A DNA stretch of 64,000 nucleotides. Source: Ureibacillus thermophilus (GTDB lineage Bacteria > Bacillota > Bacilli > Bacillales_A > Planococcaceae). The stretch's first letter is position 1; each line of letters begins with the position of its first letter. This document shows, piece by piece, positions 35,054 through 45,285 of this stretch. The translations under genes were made by a program, and so were the position numbers. The stretch covers positions 2,828,097 through 2,892,096 of the forward strand of contig NZ_CP036528.1 of the NCBI RefSeq assembly GCF_004331915.1. Direction: 5' to 3'. The notes under the pieces were generated by a model. The model searched no databases. It saw only the letters and a list, made by a program, of their open reading frames with translations, and was not told the DNA's origin.

Positions 35054-35277
35054 TTCACATCTACCTTCCAATTATTTTTTAATTTCGTTGTATCTAGAAA
35101 AACGTTCCATCAAAACATAAAATATCTTAAAGATGATTCAGTATGATGTTTTGTAGTTACTCTTTGTATGATAGCCGATAAAATTCCCCGAGATTTATTC
35201 CTTATCACAGCACTTATTATTCCTGACAAGATAGCGTGCATACAGGGTGTCATTCTATAGTCAAATAGTGTATTGTT

Positions 35278-36396
<1,119 letters not shown>

Positions 36397-36505
36397 TCAC
36401 CTTCTTAAACTGAAATATTTTTTGTTACAGTTATGTTTAAAAAAAATTGATGGAGCATAACGAACATAAAAACATTAGTCGTACTTTTGTTTCAGGCATG
36501 AAAAC

Positions 36506-36916
36506 CTAACTACTATTGATTTCATCAATGATATCTTTGATCGTTACACCTTTTAAATAATTTAAAAAGTGTTCTTCCGCATTGTGAAAAACGCGAATGA
36601 GTATATTTGATAGGTTTCTGCCTATTGGACAATTCTCATTGGAATCAGGGCATTTCGGTACAAGCGTTTCCTCACTAGTGATTTTAAATATTTTGTCTAA
36701 CGTAATATGTTCCGGTGAATCGTTTAAAGAGAATCCGCCTTTTGCCCCTTCTTTAGAAGTAATAATATTTTCTTTCCTTAATATGCTCAAAATTTTCCTT
36801 AATCTTGCTGGGTGGACAGAAACACTTTGGGCAATGTCTTCACTGGTCACTCGTTGGCTTTGCTTTTGGGCCAGGTAAGCGACGCAGTGAACGGCAATCG
36901 AAAAATCGCTATTCAT
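36506..36916 (-). CDS. Rrf2-family transcriptional regulator
   Basis: The 136-residue protein has an N-terminal winged helix (SIAVHCVAYLAQKQSQRVTS, then IAQSVSVHPARLRKILSILR) and the wing KEGAKGGFSL, followed by the Cys pair KCPDSNENCPIG where Rrf2 proteins often bind an Fe-S cluster or sense thiols. Only two of the three Cys typical of cluster-binding NsrR/IscR are seen. It resembles the Bacillus YwgB type more than CymR. A perfect inverted repeat lies just upstream, so it is probably self-regulated. mnmA follows downstream. Confidence 0.88.
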   Translation of the reverse strand: MNSDFSIAVHCVAYLAQKQSQRVTSEDIAQSVSVHPARLRKILSILRKENIITSKEGAKGGFSLNDSPEHITLDKIFKITSEETLVPKCPDSNENCPIGRNLSNILIRVFHNAEEHFLNYLKGVTIKDIIDEINSS

Positions 36917-36932
36917 AATGAACCTTCCTCCT

Positions 36933-36957
36933 AACTGTAATAATAATGATTACAGTT
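36933..36957. promoter_or_regulatory. Palindromic operator of the Rrf2 regulator
   Basis: AACTGTAAT and ATTACAGTT form a perfect 9-base inverted repeat separated by seven bases, 17-41 bases upstream of the regulator's start codon. The size and AT-rich arms fit Rrf2-family operators. A half-site recurs before mnmA. Confidence 0.7.
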
Positions 36958-37149
36958 GATATTGTCAATTGCAAATAATTTCTAAAGTCCTTCCGTTTCG
37001 AGTGTTGGTAAATCATTATATATATCTTCAATTTTCATCTTCACACTTCCCCCGAAAGCTTTTTACTTGTAATATTCTGTCTCCTTGTACAATTCTCCCC
37101 TTTTTCAACTAAACTATCCCATTAGCCCATCGCTTCGTGGCACCACAGA

Positions 37150-37440
37150 TTAAAGAAGAATTTCCGTTCTTCCATTTAATCGCCGTGACAACTGTGAAAT
37201 ACTAATAGAATGAAGGTCGACCCCTTTTTGAAGTTGGTCATCAAAAAGGCAATCGCTTAGCGCATGGAGACTTTCGATTTCTTCCAATTGCGCAAAAAGC
37301 AGTAATTTTAGAAATGGCTCTGTCGTTAATTTTTTCGTATAGTAATCTAATTTCATCGTTTTCATCAGTTCTTCAAATAATTGAAGATTTATTGGCGAAA
37401 ACCATTGTCCAAATGAAGTTTTTCGTGTAATCTTGTCCAT
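37150..37440 (-). pseudogene. IS4-family transposase, N-terminal remnant
   Basis: About 96 residues resemble the N-terminal domain of IS4-type transposases (MDKITRKTSFGQWFSPINLQ, then LLLFAQLEEIESLHALSDCL and SISQLSRRLNGR). The frame ends seven residues later and no DDE domain follows on the left, so the element is truncated. I place the start at 37,440 after AAAGGACC. Confidence 0.75.
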
Positions 37441-37479
37441 GAGTTTGGTCCTTTTTAGTGGATTTGGACGGGTTACCAC

Positions 37480-38164
37480 CTGACTTATCCATTATAAAGG
37501 ACTTTTTCTTTTCACAAAATAAAATAAGTGAAGATTGTGAGTCTTTTTCATTTTAAAATTAAATTAATGCAGCACTAGTGATATTTCCTAATTATATTTT
37601 CTAATAATTACTTTTTTTACATAATTTACAAATTATAATAAGTAAAAAGACTATACTCATTAAATAATTACTGACTGAATTTTGAGGAAGCAATAAATTT
37701 GAAACCAGACATTTTCATATAAAGTATCTCTTCGCTACGAGGGAAAATTTGGATAAAAATGATATTCGTGTATTTTATGTCAAAACATAAAGTTTGTGTT
37801 AAATATGTTACTTATAACTCTAATACCTTCTCTTTTAATATTTATGTTAGATCATTTTTGATTTTTAGAAATAGTTTGATTAAATCCCTCAACAAATGTA
37901 TCTCAACCTTTGACTAGGACACTCAATGTATGTGGATAAAATCCATTTTCCCTTTGCCACAGTTTACGATGCAGCCGTCTAATTGGATGCCAAAACGATG
38001 AAGTATACTATTCTTCTATTTATCGAGCTCCTGGGTTTACCAAAAACAGCAAGCGATATTTGAACAGTCATTTTGAGGAATCCGCTTTGCAAAAAGGATG
38101 AAGAAAACCTGTTTCAACCATTTCTGGGGAAAAGAAAGATAATAGATAATTGTTTCTAAAAATA
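37480..38164. other. Long stretch without a supported gene
   Basis: About 690 AT-rich bases between the IS4 remnant and ansA. Short frames with transposase-like words (for example YRAPGFTKNSKRYLNSHFEE on the plus strand near 38,020-38,080) suggest decayed insertion-sequence DNA, but none is continuous enough to call. Confidence 0.4.
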
Positions 38165-38167
38165 AAG

Positions 38168-38201
38168 GTGTCCTGAAAGTTCTTGACTTTCAAGACATCC
38201 T
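38168..38201 (-). terminator. Terminator of ansA
   Basis: On the minus strand GTCTTGAAAG and CTTTCAGGAC form a stem with the loop TCAAGAA, followed by ACCTTTATTTTT. It lies eight bases after the ansA stop codon. Confidence 0.75.
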
Positions 38202-38209
38202 CTTCTTTG

Positions 38210-39178
38210 TTATCTAAATTTTCCCCTCACATCCCCCACCCCTGCAGCCAACATCACCGCCAGCTTCATGCGGGCTTTTTTGCTGTCGTAGTCGCGGCCG
38301 AGGATGGCGCCTTTCTTTTGCAAGTCGTAGGCAGTGCCTGGGGTGTCGTACACCACTTTGACGTTTCCTTCCGCCGTGCTTGTTGTCACCACCACGATGA
38401 CGCCTTTTTCAATGGCATATTGCACTTGTTCTGCAACGGCCGGGTGGACTTGGCCTCGGCCGAACGCTTCAAGGACAATGCCTTTTGCTCCCGTCTCCAC
38501 CGCATACTTAATCAAGCGGCCATCGGAGCCCAATGAACATTTGATGATTTCCACATAAGGCAATTCGGACTTCAGCTCATAAGTTTCCCTTTTCACCGCT
38601 TTCCCGTAAAGGATGACTTCTTCCTCATCCACATACCCCAAATGGCCGAACCCCGGCGCGTTGAAGCCGTCCACGTTGGAGGCGTGATTTTTCTTCACAT
38701 AGCGGGCAGGCAAAATCTTTTCGTTGAACAACACAACCGCGCCCAAGTTTCTCGCTTCATCACTTGCAGCCAAAATGATGGCTTGGCGCAAGTTGGAAAA
38801 GGCATCCGTTCCGATCGTGGCCGGGCTTCGTTGGGCGCCTGTGACCACAACCGGCCGCTCGTCTCCAATCGTCAAATCCAGAAAATACGTCGTTTCCTCC
38901 AGCGTATCCGTTCCGTGGGTCACGACCACTCCTGCCACTTCTTGATTCTCAAACACCTTCTCAATTTTTTCTTTTAACTGAATTAAATGATCAAAGGTCA
39001 TTTCATTGCTTGGCAAATGAAAAAGGGTTTCTACATTTAATTCAATATAAGTTGGCAATTCGCATTGTTTGGCCAAATCTTCCCCCGTCATCATGCCGGA
39101 TGTGAGGAGCCCCGTTTCCGGATTCACGCCGCTAGCAATCGTGCCGCCCGTACTGATCAAAACCACTTTCTTTTTCAT
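38210..39178 (-). CDS. ansA: Type I L-asparaginase
   Basis: L-asparaginase hydrolyses asparagine to aspartate and ammonia in the cytoplasm. The 322-residue protein has both signature motifs with catalytic Thr: ISTGGTIASG near residue 8 and VVTHGTDTLEETTYFLDL near residue 85. No signal peptide is present, so it is the cytoplasmic type. The ATG at 39,176-39,178 is eight bases after AGGAG; a GTG three codons upstream is less likely. The gene is alone, with a terminator behind it, and GC is somewhat higher than in neighbours. Confidence 0.93.
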   Translation of the reverse strand: MKKKVVLISTGGTIASGVNPETGLLTSGMMTGEDLAKQCELPTYIELNVETLFHLPSNEMTFDHLIQLKEKIEKVFENQEVAGVVVTHGTDTLEETTYFLDLTIGDERPVVVTGAQRSPATIGTDAFSNLRQAIILAASDEARNLGAVVLFNEKILPARYVKKNHASNVDGFNAPGFGHLGYVDEEEVILYGKAVKRETYELKSELPYVEIIKCSLGSDGRLIKYAVETGAKGIVLEAFGRGQVHPAVAEQVQYAIEKGVIVVVTTSTAEGNVKVVYDTPGTAYDLQKKGAILGRDYDSKKARMKLAVMLAAGVGDVRGKFR

Positions 39179-39337
39179 TTTTTGCACTCCTAAACTCTCA
39201 ATTTATAAACGTTCATTTATCAAAATAAACCATTGTTACAAGAACTTCAACTGTCGCACGTCCAAAGAAAAACCCCCTGCAGCTGCCAAGGGAATTATTT
39301 CAAATCAAGCTGCATTTTCTCTCCCGGTTTAAATGCA

Positions 39338-39390
39338 AAAAAAGAGCGAATGGCAACACTCCATGATCTTCTCCACTCACTCTTTCCTTC
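39338..39390 (-). terminator. Terminator of purC
   Basis: On the minus strand AAAGAGTGAGTGGAG and a matching TTGCCATTCGCTCTTT form an imperfect stem followed by a T run. It lies just beyond the purC stop. Confidence 0.6.
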
Positions 39391-39403
39391 CATTCCCTAT
39401 TTC

Positions 39404-40090
39404 TTATCCTTCCAAAATCAATTTTTCCAATTCCAACGGCTCGATATATTCGCCATTTTTGTAGGCGCGCATGTTGCCGCCGGAAATTTCGTCGATCAAC
39501 ATGATTTCATTCGTTTCTTTATCACGGCCGAATTCGAATTTAATATCGTAAAGTTCGATGCCTTTTTTCGCCAATTCTTCTTTTACAATGCCGGCGATTT
39601 TTTGTGTAAGTTCTTTTAACACTTTGTATTCCGCTTTGGATAAAATGCCAAGCATGTCCAACGCATCTTCGCTGATTGGCGGGTCTTCCCGTTCATCGTC
39701 TTTGATTGTCACTTCCACAAAGGCATCAAGAGGTTGCCCTTCTTGTGCATATAAACCATATCGACGTAAGAAACTTCCCACTGCACGGAAGCGGCAAATC
39801 ACTTCCAACCCTTTGCCGAATGTTTCCGCCGGTTTCACTTTCATCGTCTTTTTATCGATATCCGCTTCAATAAAATGCGTTGGGATGCCTTTTTCATTAA
39901 GCAATTCGAAAAAATATTTCGTCAATTTCAATCCTGCAAGTCCGGCACCTTCAATTGTCAATCCCACCGTGTTGGCACCTGGGTCAAATACCCCGTCAAC
40001 GCCTGTTACGTCATCTTTGAATTCCAATAAATAGTTGCCATCTTCCAATTCGTAAACATTTTTCGTTTTACCAGTGTAAATGTGCTTCAT
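39404..40090 (-). CDS. purC: PurC, SAICAR synthetase
   Basis: PurC joins CAIR and aspartate with ATP to make SAICAR, step eight of purine synthesis. The ~228-residue protein begins MKHIYTGKTKNVYELEDGNY and has the family motifs GLTIEGAGLAGLKLTKYFFE, EVICRFRAVGSFLRRYG and DIKFEFGRD followed by LIDEISGGNMR. The ATG at 40,088-40,090 is seven bases after AAGGAG; longer upstream frames are not supported. It stands apart from other pur genes in this window, unlike the Bacillus purEKBCSQLFMNHD operon, which is noteworthy. Confidence 0.94.
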   Translation of the reverse strand: MKHIYTGKTKNVYELEDGNYLLEFKDDVTGVDGVFDPGANTVGLTIEGAGLAGLKLTKYFFELLNEKGIPTHFIEADIDKKTMKVKPAETFGKGLEVICRFRAVGSFLRRYGLYAQEGQPLDAFVEVTIKDDEREDPPISEDALDMLGILSKAEYKVLKELTQKIAGIVKEELAKKGIELYDIKFEFGRDKETNEIMLIDEISGGNMRAYKNGEYIEPLELEKLILEG

Positions 40091-40337
40091 GTCAAGTCTC
40101 CTTCTTCTTTTAGCCTTTTCATCGATAGAACTGATGCTGTCTTTATAATAAATCAAACAAAGTTTATCGGACAAGAGTGCCTCTTTTATTAATTACAATT
40201 TCTTCATTATTATAGCGATGAGGCCGATGAATCTAAAAGCGGCTGTCTTGTGACATACACCGTTTTACCGCCGTGGATCAAATAAAAAGACTACCCGGAA
40301 AGTCCTTCTCTCCAGATAGCACGATTAGCTGACATTA

Positions 40338-40709
40338 TTATTTATCTTCTCTCAACAAATACTGATTTCCATCTTGGTCATAGAAAGTGAACATCGAACC
40401 ATAAGGGAATTTTTGTAGTTCATCCACCTTTACGCCATTATTTTTCAACCGCTCATACGCTTCTTCAATGTTCGGTGTGCTGAAAAGGAGGGTTGGATGA
40501 GCGACATTTTCCGGTTTTTGTTTCTTCATCAATGCTTTTGAGTATAGCACCAATGTCGCAAAATCATTTTCAGGCCCCACCTCAATCCACGCCATCCCAG
40601 GCCCCATCGGCTGTTCGAATTTCAATACAAACCCTACTTTGTTAATCCAAAAATCTTTTGCCTGTTCCTGATCTTCAACATAGATTGTGATTTTTCCAAT
40701 TTGGATCAT
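40338..40709 (-). CDS. VOC-family (glyoxalase/bleomycin-resistance fold) protein
   Basis: The 123-residue protein has the paired beta-alpha-beta-beta-beta units of the VOC superfamily: ITIYVEDQEQAKDFWINKVG at the start and FYDQDGNQYLLRED at the end, with an acidic metal-ligand position in each half. These proteins bind a divalent metal and may act as glyoxalases, dioxygenases or antibiotic-binding proteins; the function cannot be read. The ATG at 40,707-40,709 follows AAGGAGAATCTCG. Confidence 0.85.
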   Translation of the reverse strand: MIQIGKITIYVEDQEQAKDFWINKVGFVLKFEQPMGPGMAWIEVGPENDFATLVLYSKALMKKQKPENVAHPTLLFSTPNIEEAYERLKNNGVKVDELQKFPYGSMFTFYDQDGNQYLLREDK

Positions 40710-40878
40710 CGAGATTCTCCTTTTACGCTTTTTCATTTCATTATGCCTTAAAAATGGATTAGCTAAGTATTTTTCAAACTGAATATTTTCCTATAAATAT
40801 GGTTTTTTCCTATATAATATAACCATGATTAGATTCTAGGTTTATAATATATATAAAGAAATCAATGAGGAGGATATC

Positions 40879-41034
40879 ATGGAAAATGAATATGTTGTTG
40901 GTTGGGGCACTTTGGCGTTGATCAATGCAGGGCTTGCCCAAGGAAAAAACCGCTCCGGATTGAACTGGTTCTTGATTTCGCTTTTATTGGGACCATTGGC
41001 CACATTGCTTTTATTGTTTGCAGAAAAGAGATGA
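40879..41034 (+). CDS. Small membrane protein of 51 residues
   Basis: A short frame begins MENEYVVGWGTLALINAGLA after an excellent GAGGAGG site and ends LLLGPLATLLLLFAEKR. It has two hydrophobic segments separated by QGKNRSGLNW, so a two-helix membrane protein is likely. I do not recognise a named family, though short proteins with KNRSGLNWF are common in bacteria. A separate promoter region lies upstream. Confidence 0.6.
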   Translation: MENEYVVGWGTLALINAGLAQGKNRSGLNWFLISLLLGPLATLLLLFAEKR

Positions 41035-41297
41035 ATTTTTCAAAAGACGATGATTTGTAACTCAACAGTAGTATTTTCGTCCTCCATAAAACTTATTTTG
41101 ATAATCATATTTTACTATTCACAAAGAGATATAATCCGCGCTTATCTCCCTATTTTTTTTATGTCGAAAAATGGAAATCTATTTACATTAAATAGTAGTA
41201 TTTCCTATATTGCTGAACATACTCTCTGCTAGTATCTTTATTTTTAAGTATATGGATACGCTTCCATGTACGAAATTCAAACAAAGGGGGATTATTA

Positions 41298-42314
41298 TTG
41301 AAAGCTGCAGTTGTATCAAAAGAAAAAACGGTGAGTGTGGTGGACAAACAATTACGTCCGCTTAAACATGGTGAAGCTTTGGTGCAGATGGAATATTGCG
41401 GAGTTTGCCACACAGATTTGCATGTGAAAAACGGGGATTTTGGGGATGTCACAGGTGTTGTTCTTGGCCATGAAGGCGTTGGAAAAGTCGTTGAAGTGGC
41501 TGAAGGGGTCACTTCCTTAAAAGTCGGCGACCGGGTAGCCATTCCTTGGTTATACGAAAGCTGTGGCCATTGCGAGTATTGCACAACGGGAAGAGAAACG
41601 TTGTGTCGAAATGTAAAAAATGCCGGCTATACGGTTGACGGAGCCATGGCGGAACAGGCGATCGTGGTTGCCAATTATGTGGTAAAAGTGCCTGACAACT
41701 TGGATCCGGCAGCTGCCACTTCCATTACATGCGCCGGAGTGACAACATATAAAGCGGTAAAAGTGTCGGATATCCGGCCTGGGCAATGGATTGGCGTATT
41801 TGGCATTGGCGGTTTAGGAAGCCTGGCTGTCCAATATGCAAAAAATGTATTTGGCGCAAGAGTAGTCGCATTCGATATTAATGACGATAAATTGGCCTTT
41901 GCAAAAGAAATGGGAGCAGATGTCACGGTGAATTCGTTAAAAGAAAATCCGAAAGAAAAAGTCCTTGAAATCACAGATGGAAAAGGATTGGACGCTTGCG
42001 TTGTGACAGCTGTGGCGAAAGCACCATTCAACCAGGCTGTAGATGTCGTAAAAGCAGGCGCCCGGGTTGTTGCAGTTGGTTTGCCTGTTGATAAAATGGA
42101 TCTTGATATTCCTCGCCTTGTGCTGGACGGCATTCAAGTGGTCGGTTCCCTCGTCGGTACCCGCCAAGATTTGAAAGAAGCGTTCCAATTTGCAGCTGAA
42201 GGAAAAGTAGTACCTAGAGTAACCCTCCGAAAACTTGAAGAAATCAATGATATTATGGAAGAAATGGAGCAAGGAAAGTTCACTGGTCGAATGGTGATCG
42301 ATTTTACGAACTAA
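41298..42314 (+). CDS. adhP: Zinc-dependent alcohol dehydrogenase
   Basis: This 338-residue enzyme oxidises primary alcohols such as ethanol with NAD. It shows the medium-chain dehydrogenase pattern: catalytic zinc ligands in [15 protein letters not shown] and GHEGVGKV, the structural zinc Cys set [15 protein letters not shown], and the NAD fold [14 protein letters not shown]. The start is a TTG at 41,298 after AAAGGGGG. It closely resembles the thermostable ADH of Geobacillus (adhA/adhT). A terminator follows. Monocistronic. Confidence 0.93.
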   Translation: MKAAVVSKEKTVSVVDKQLRPLKHGEALVQMEYCGVCHTDLHVKNGDFGDVTGVVLGHEGVGKVVEVAEGVTSLKVGDRVAIPWLYESCGHCEYCTTGRETLCRNVKNAGYTVDGAMAEQAIVVANYVVKVPDNLDPAAATSITCAGVTTYKAVKVSDIRPGQWIGVFGIGGLGSLAVQYAKNVFGARVVAFDINDDKLAFAKEMGADVTVNSLKENPKEKVLEITDGKGLDACVVTAVAKAPFNQAVDVVKAGARVVAVGLPVDKMDLDIPRLVLDGIQVVGSLVGTRQDLKEAFQFAAEGKVVPRVTLRKLEEINDIMEEMEQGKFTGRMVIDFTN

Positions 42315-42326
42315 AAAATAAAAGGA

Positions 42327-42360
42327 AGGAGCAGTCTCTTTTGGACATGCTCCTTTTTAA
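42327..42360 (+). terminator. Terminator of the alcohol dehydrogenase gene
   Basis: AAGGAGCA and TGCTCCTT form a stem around GTCTCTTTTGGACA, followed by a T run, about 15 bases after the stop. Confidence 0.75.
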
Positions 42361-42364
42361 ATTT

Positions 42365-42535
42365 CGAAGAATTTGGCGGTCAGAAGACGGTTTGCCTCTT
42401 TGGTTGGCGAATATGTTCGTTGATTTGGCGATTATTCTTGCCTGGTTGGCGATTATCGGGTTCTGCAGAAACGTTTTTTTCCTTTGGCGATTATGTTCCT
42501 CTATTCGGCGATTATCAGGATCTTCGCAAATTTTA
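42365..42535. repeat. Degenerate direct repeats with a TTGGCGATTAT core
   Basis: The core TTGGCGATTAT or close variants recurs about six times in 170 bases at irregular spacing (for example near 42,370, 42,402, 42,422, 42,447, 42,483 and 42,509). The stretch is not coding on either strand. Two other intergenic regions here carry similar but unrelated degenerate repeats. Confidence 0.65.
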
Positions 42536-42554
42536 TAGAAGTCCTTTCTGGCCC

Positions 42555-43283
42555 CTACACGCCTCTTTTATTCCCCCACACAAGGGTATGGAGTTGCGGC
42601 AGTACTTTCACGTTTTGTAATTCCTCATCTGCCATTACTTTGTTAATGAGCCTTTCATATTTTTTCAGTAAGTGGCTAACGAGTTTCGTTTGATCTTTTG
42701 TAGTTGTGTCATCATTGCCAACCTGTAAGAAAAATGGAATAGTCGGATATCTTAAATGTACTTTTTTTGCATATTCATAATCTTCCTCATCAAATACAAC
42801 GACTTTCAATGAAATGTGCTGGTTGCCGTTTCGGGCATTTAGCTTATCTATGATTTCAGTAAGCACAGTAAAATCTGTTTTCATCCCAGAACTTGGCGGT
42901 TTTGGGGAAATCGTCACTTGATTTACATCGTACAGCCAATCTTGCCATCTAGAGCCTTGAGTTTCGACGCCAATTTGGATTCCATTCTCCTTTAAAATCC
43001 GCACTAATCCTTCTAAATTCCGAATTAATGCCGGGTTGCCGCCTGAGATCGTTACAAAAGAGAATCCGTCTCCGCCAAGCCGTTTCAATTCCGTCCAAAT
43101 TTCTTCTGCGGTCATTTGCCGAATCAACTCTTTACCGCTGCCATCCCATGTAAAGGCTGAGTCGCACCATTCACAAGAGTAGTCACAGCCTGCCGTGCGA
43201 ACAAACATCGTCTTTTGCCCGATGACCATCCCTTCTCCCTGAATGGTAGGGCCAAAAATCTCCATAACGGGAATTTTACTCAC
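42555..43283 (-). CDS. queE: QueE, 7-carboxy-7-deazaguanine synthase
   Basis: QueE is a radical SAM enzyme that converts CPH4 to 7-carboxy-7-deazaguanine on the way to preQ0 and queuosine. The ~242-residue protein has the radical SAM cysteines in CDYSCEWCDS (CxxxCxxC) and the family start [20 protein letters not shown]. The GTG at 43,281-43,283 is chosen because homologues begin just before KIP; it overlaps the queD stop by eight bases. The gene ends the queC-queD-queE unit. Confidence 0.94.
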   Translation of the reverse strand: MSKIPVMEIFGPTIQGEGMVIGQKTMFVRTAGCDYSCEWCDSAFTWDGSGKELIRQMTAEEIWTELKRLGGDGFSFVTISGGNPALIRNLEGLVRILKENGIQIGVETQGSRWQDWLYDVNQVTISPKPPSSGMKTDFTVLTEIIDKLNARNGNQHISLKVVVFDEEDYEYAKKVHLRYPTIPFFLQVGNDDTTTKDQTKLVSHLLKKYERLINKVMADEELQNVKVLPQLHTLVWGNKRGV

Positions 43284-43746
43284 TTTCCATCCACTCCCGT
43301 CTAGCTTCTGCATAACTTGTAGGAGTCTCATAGAGTCGAATAAATTCTACCCGCGCCCCGTCAAAACCTTTCTCCTGCAACGCTTCCGCCAATTTTTCAT
43401 AAATCCAAACGACCATATTCTCAGCTGTTGTATTCATTGGCGGCAACGTTTCATTTAAATAGCGGTGGTCCAAATAGATTTCAATTTTTTCTTTCCAAAT
43501 GTCTTTAAGGTCAGCAAAATCAATAACTAACCCTCGATCATCCGGATATCCGCTTACTCCAAGCACTACTTTGTACGTATGCCCATGGAGGTTTTTGCAT
43601 TTCCCTTCATATGCATGCAAATGATGGGCGGCATCAAATGTAAATTCCTTGCTGACGAGCACACGCTTCGAGTGATATCTCAATTGGTCTCTTTGAATAT
43701 CTTCATCTAGTTTTTGAAGCTTATCAACAATTCTAAAATCTAACAT
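43276..43746 (-). CDS. queD: QueD, 6-carboxytetrahydropterin synthase
   Basis: QueD converts dihydroneopterin triphosphate to 6-carboxy-5,6,7,8-tetrahydropterin. The ~156-residue protein shows the zinc and catalytic residues [20 protein letters not shown] and the later DHRYLNE and ETPTSYAE segments of the 6-pyruvoyl-tetrahydropterin synthase fold. The ATG at 43,744-43,746 overlaps queC by 14 bases; longer upstream frames lie inside queC. It is part of the queCDE operon. Confidence 0.93.
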   Translation of the reverse strand: MLDFRIVDKLQKLDEDIQRDQLRYHSKRVLVSKEFTFDAAHHLHAYEGKCKNLHGHTYKVVLGVSGYPDDRGLVIDFADLKDIWKEKIEIYLDHRYLNETLPPMNTTAENMVVWIYEKLAEALQEKGFDGARVEFIRLYETPTSYAEARREWMESE

Positions 43747-44413
43747 GTGAAGCACCCTTTCTAGAACGTAAATACTCATCAAGACCTCTTTTTCTCAACT
43801 TACATGCTGGACATTCTCCACAGCCATCTGCAATGATTCCGTTATAGCAAGTCAATGTATTGTTTCGTACAAAATCAAGCACACCTAATTGGTCTGCCAG
43901 TTCCCATGTTTGTGCTTTCGTTAACCACATGAGCGGCGTATGAATGACAAACGTATCATCCATCGCTAAATTCATTGTTACATTCAACGATTTGATAAAA
44001 ACATCACGGCAATCAGGATAGCCACTAAAATCCGTTTCACATACGCCTGTTACGATATGCTTTGCTCCTACTTGGCTTGCTAACACCCCTGCAAAGGAAA
44101 GGAATAGCAAATTGCGCCCCGGCACAAAGGTAGAAGGAAGCTCGCCATCTTTCCCTTCCTCAACTTCGATATCATCCCGTGTTAGTGCGTTTGGAGCTAG
44201 CTGATTTAAAAGGGACATATCAAGAATGTGATGCTTCACTCCTACTTCCTTTGCGATTTCCTTCGCACATTCAATTTCCAATCGATGTCTTTGACCATAA
44301 TCAAACGTCACAGCTTCCACTTCTTTAAACTGTTCTTTTGCCCAAAACAAACATGTCGTGCTGTCTTGTCCACCGCTGAATACGACGATTGCTTTCTCTT
44401 CTTTTAATATCAT
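43733..44413 (-). CDS. queC: QueC, 7-cyano-7-deazaguanine (preQ0) synthase
   Basis: QueC converts 7-carboxy-7-deazaguanine to preQ0 with ATP and ammonia. The ~226-residue protein has the PP-loop [14 protein letters not shown] and the zinc-binding [17 protein letters not shown] at the C-terminus. The ATG at 44,411-44,413 is eight bases after AAGGAG. It is the first gene of queCDE and lies directly behind a preQ1-I riboswitch with a terminator. Confidence 0.95.
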   Translation of the reverse strand: MILKEEKAIVVFSGGQDSTTCLFWAKEQFKEVEAVTFDYGQRHRLEIECAKEIAKEVGVKHHILDMSLLNQLAPNALTRDDIEVEEGKDGELPSTFVPGRNLLFLSFAGVLASQVGAKHIVTGVCETDFSGYPDCRDVFIKSLNVTMNLAMDDTFVIHTPLMWLTKAQTWELADQLGVLDFVRNNTLTCYNGIIADGCGECPACKLRKRGLDEYLRSRKGASHVRF

Positions 44414-44439
44414 TAAAGACACTCCTTTATAAAGAAAAA

Positions 44440-44510
44440 AACAGCATCCTAAGAAGGAAATGCTGTTTTCTTCTTAGTTTTTTATAGAGGGTAGCTAAGA
44501 ACCTCTGTTA
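44440..44510 (-). ncRNA. preQ1-I riboswitch with terminator controlling queCDE
   Basis: On the minus strand AGAGGTTCTTAGCTACCCTC followed by TATAAAAAACTAAG matches the preQ1 class I aptamer: a short hairpin whose loop is followed by an A-rich tail and a CUAAG-type pairing strand (44,473-44,506). Just after it AACAGCA and TGCTGTT (44,440-44,468) form a terminator stem followed by T residues. Binding of preQ1 should shut off queCDE. Confidence 0.92.
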
Positions 44511-44516
44511 TTCAAT

Positions 44517-45017
44517 TTATCGATTATCCACTTTTTCTGGATATAAATCATGATTCATTAAACGATAATTTGCCATTTCTTCATATTTCGTTCCAGGTCT
44601 GCCGTAGTTGCAGTATGGGTCGATGGAGATGCCTCCGCGCGGCGTGAATTTGCCCCATACTTCAATATATCTTGGATCCAGCAATTTGATTAAATCATTC
44701 GTTATGATATTTACGCAGTCTTCATGAAAATCCCCATGGTTACGGAAACTGAATAAATATAACTTGAGAGATTTGCTTTCGACTAATTTTTTGTCTGGAA
44801 TATAGGAAATATAAATCGTGGCAAAGTCCGGCTGGCCAGTAAGCGGACAAAGGCTTGTAAACTCAGGACAATTAAACTTCACAAAATAGTCCCGATCAGA
44901 ATGCAGATTATTCACCGCTTCCAACACTTCCGGCGCATACTTTGTTGGATAATTCGTTTTCTGATTTCCTAATAAGGTTAAATCTTTGAGACCATCTTCC
45001 AATTTGCGACTAGACAT
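44517..45017 (-). CDS. queF: QueF, NADPH-dependent preQ0 reductase
   Basis: QueF reduces preQ0 to preQ1, the base inserted into tRNA. The ~166-residue protein is the short unimodular type found in Bacillus: catalytic Cys in [13 protein letters not shown], the substrate Glu/His in [13 protein letters not shown], and the NADPH segment [15 protein letters not shown]. The ATG at 45,015-45,017 follows AAGGAGG and a T run. It has its own riboswitch and is separate from queCDE, though both read the same way. Confidence 0.95.
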   Translation of the reverse strand: MSSRKLEDGLKDLTLLGNQKTNYPTKYAPEVLEAVNNLHSDRDYFVKFNCPEFTSLCPLTGQPDFATIYISYIPDKKLVESKSLKLYLFSFRNHGDFHEDCVNIITNDLIKLLDPRYIEVWGKFTPRGGISIDPYCNYGRPGTKYEEMANYRLMNHDLYPEKVDNR

Positions 45018-45099
45018 AAAAAAAAAACCTCCTTGCAAAATGTTTCCCAACATTTACAAGAGAGGACACCCATAAATTCTATAAAACTCATGAAATTGG

Positions 45100-45145
45100 T
45101 TGTTTCATAGTTTTTTATAGAGGGTTAAGCTATGAACCTCTCCCG
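45100..45145 (-). ncRNA. preQ1-I riboswitch upstream of queF
   Basis: On the minus strand AGAGGTTCATAGCTTAACCC followed by TCTATAAAAAACTATG has the same layout as the queC riboswitch, with the pairing strand changed from CTAAG to CTATG and the loop changed to match (TTCATAG). A small AAATGTT/AACATTT hairpin lies just before the queF binding site and may be the expression platform. Confidence 0.9.
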
Positions 45146-45285
45146 TGCTAGTCGGGCCAATTTAATAGTATAGAAGTTTGGAAAATGAGTCAACTTGTTT
45201 TTTGGGGTGATTTAGGAAAAAGAGGAGGTTGGAGATAAAAAATAAGCAGGTTCACGGGTGTGCACCTGAAGCATGGATGTAAGAA

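Noticed and set aside
37840..38160. Possible transposase fragment before ansA
   Set aside because: Short transposase-like words occur, but stops interrupt all frames and no family could be assigned.
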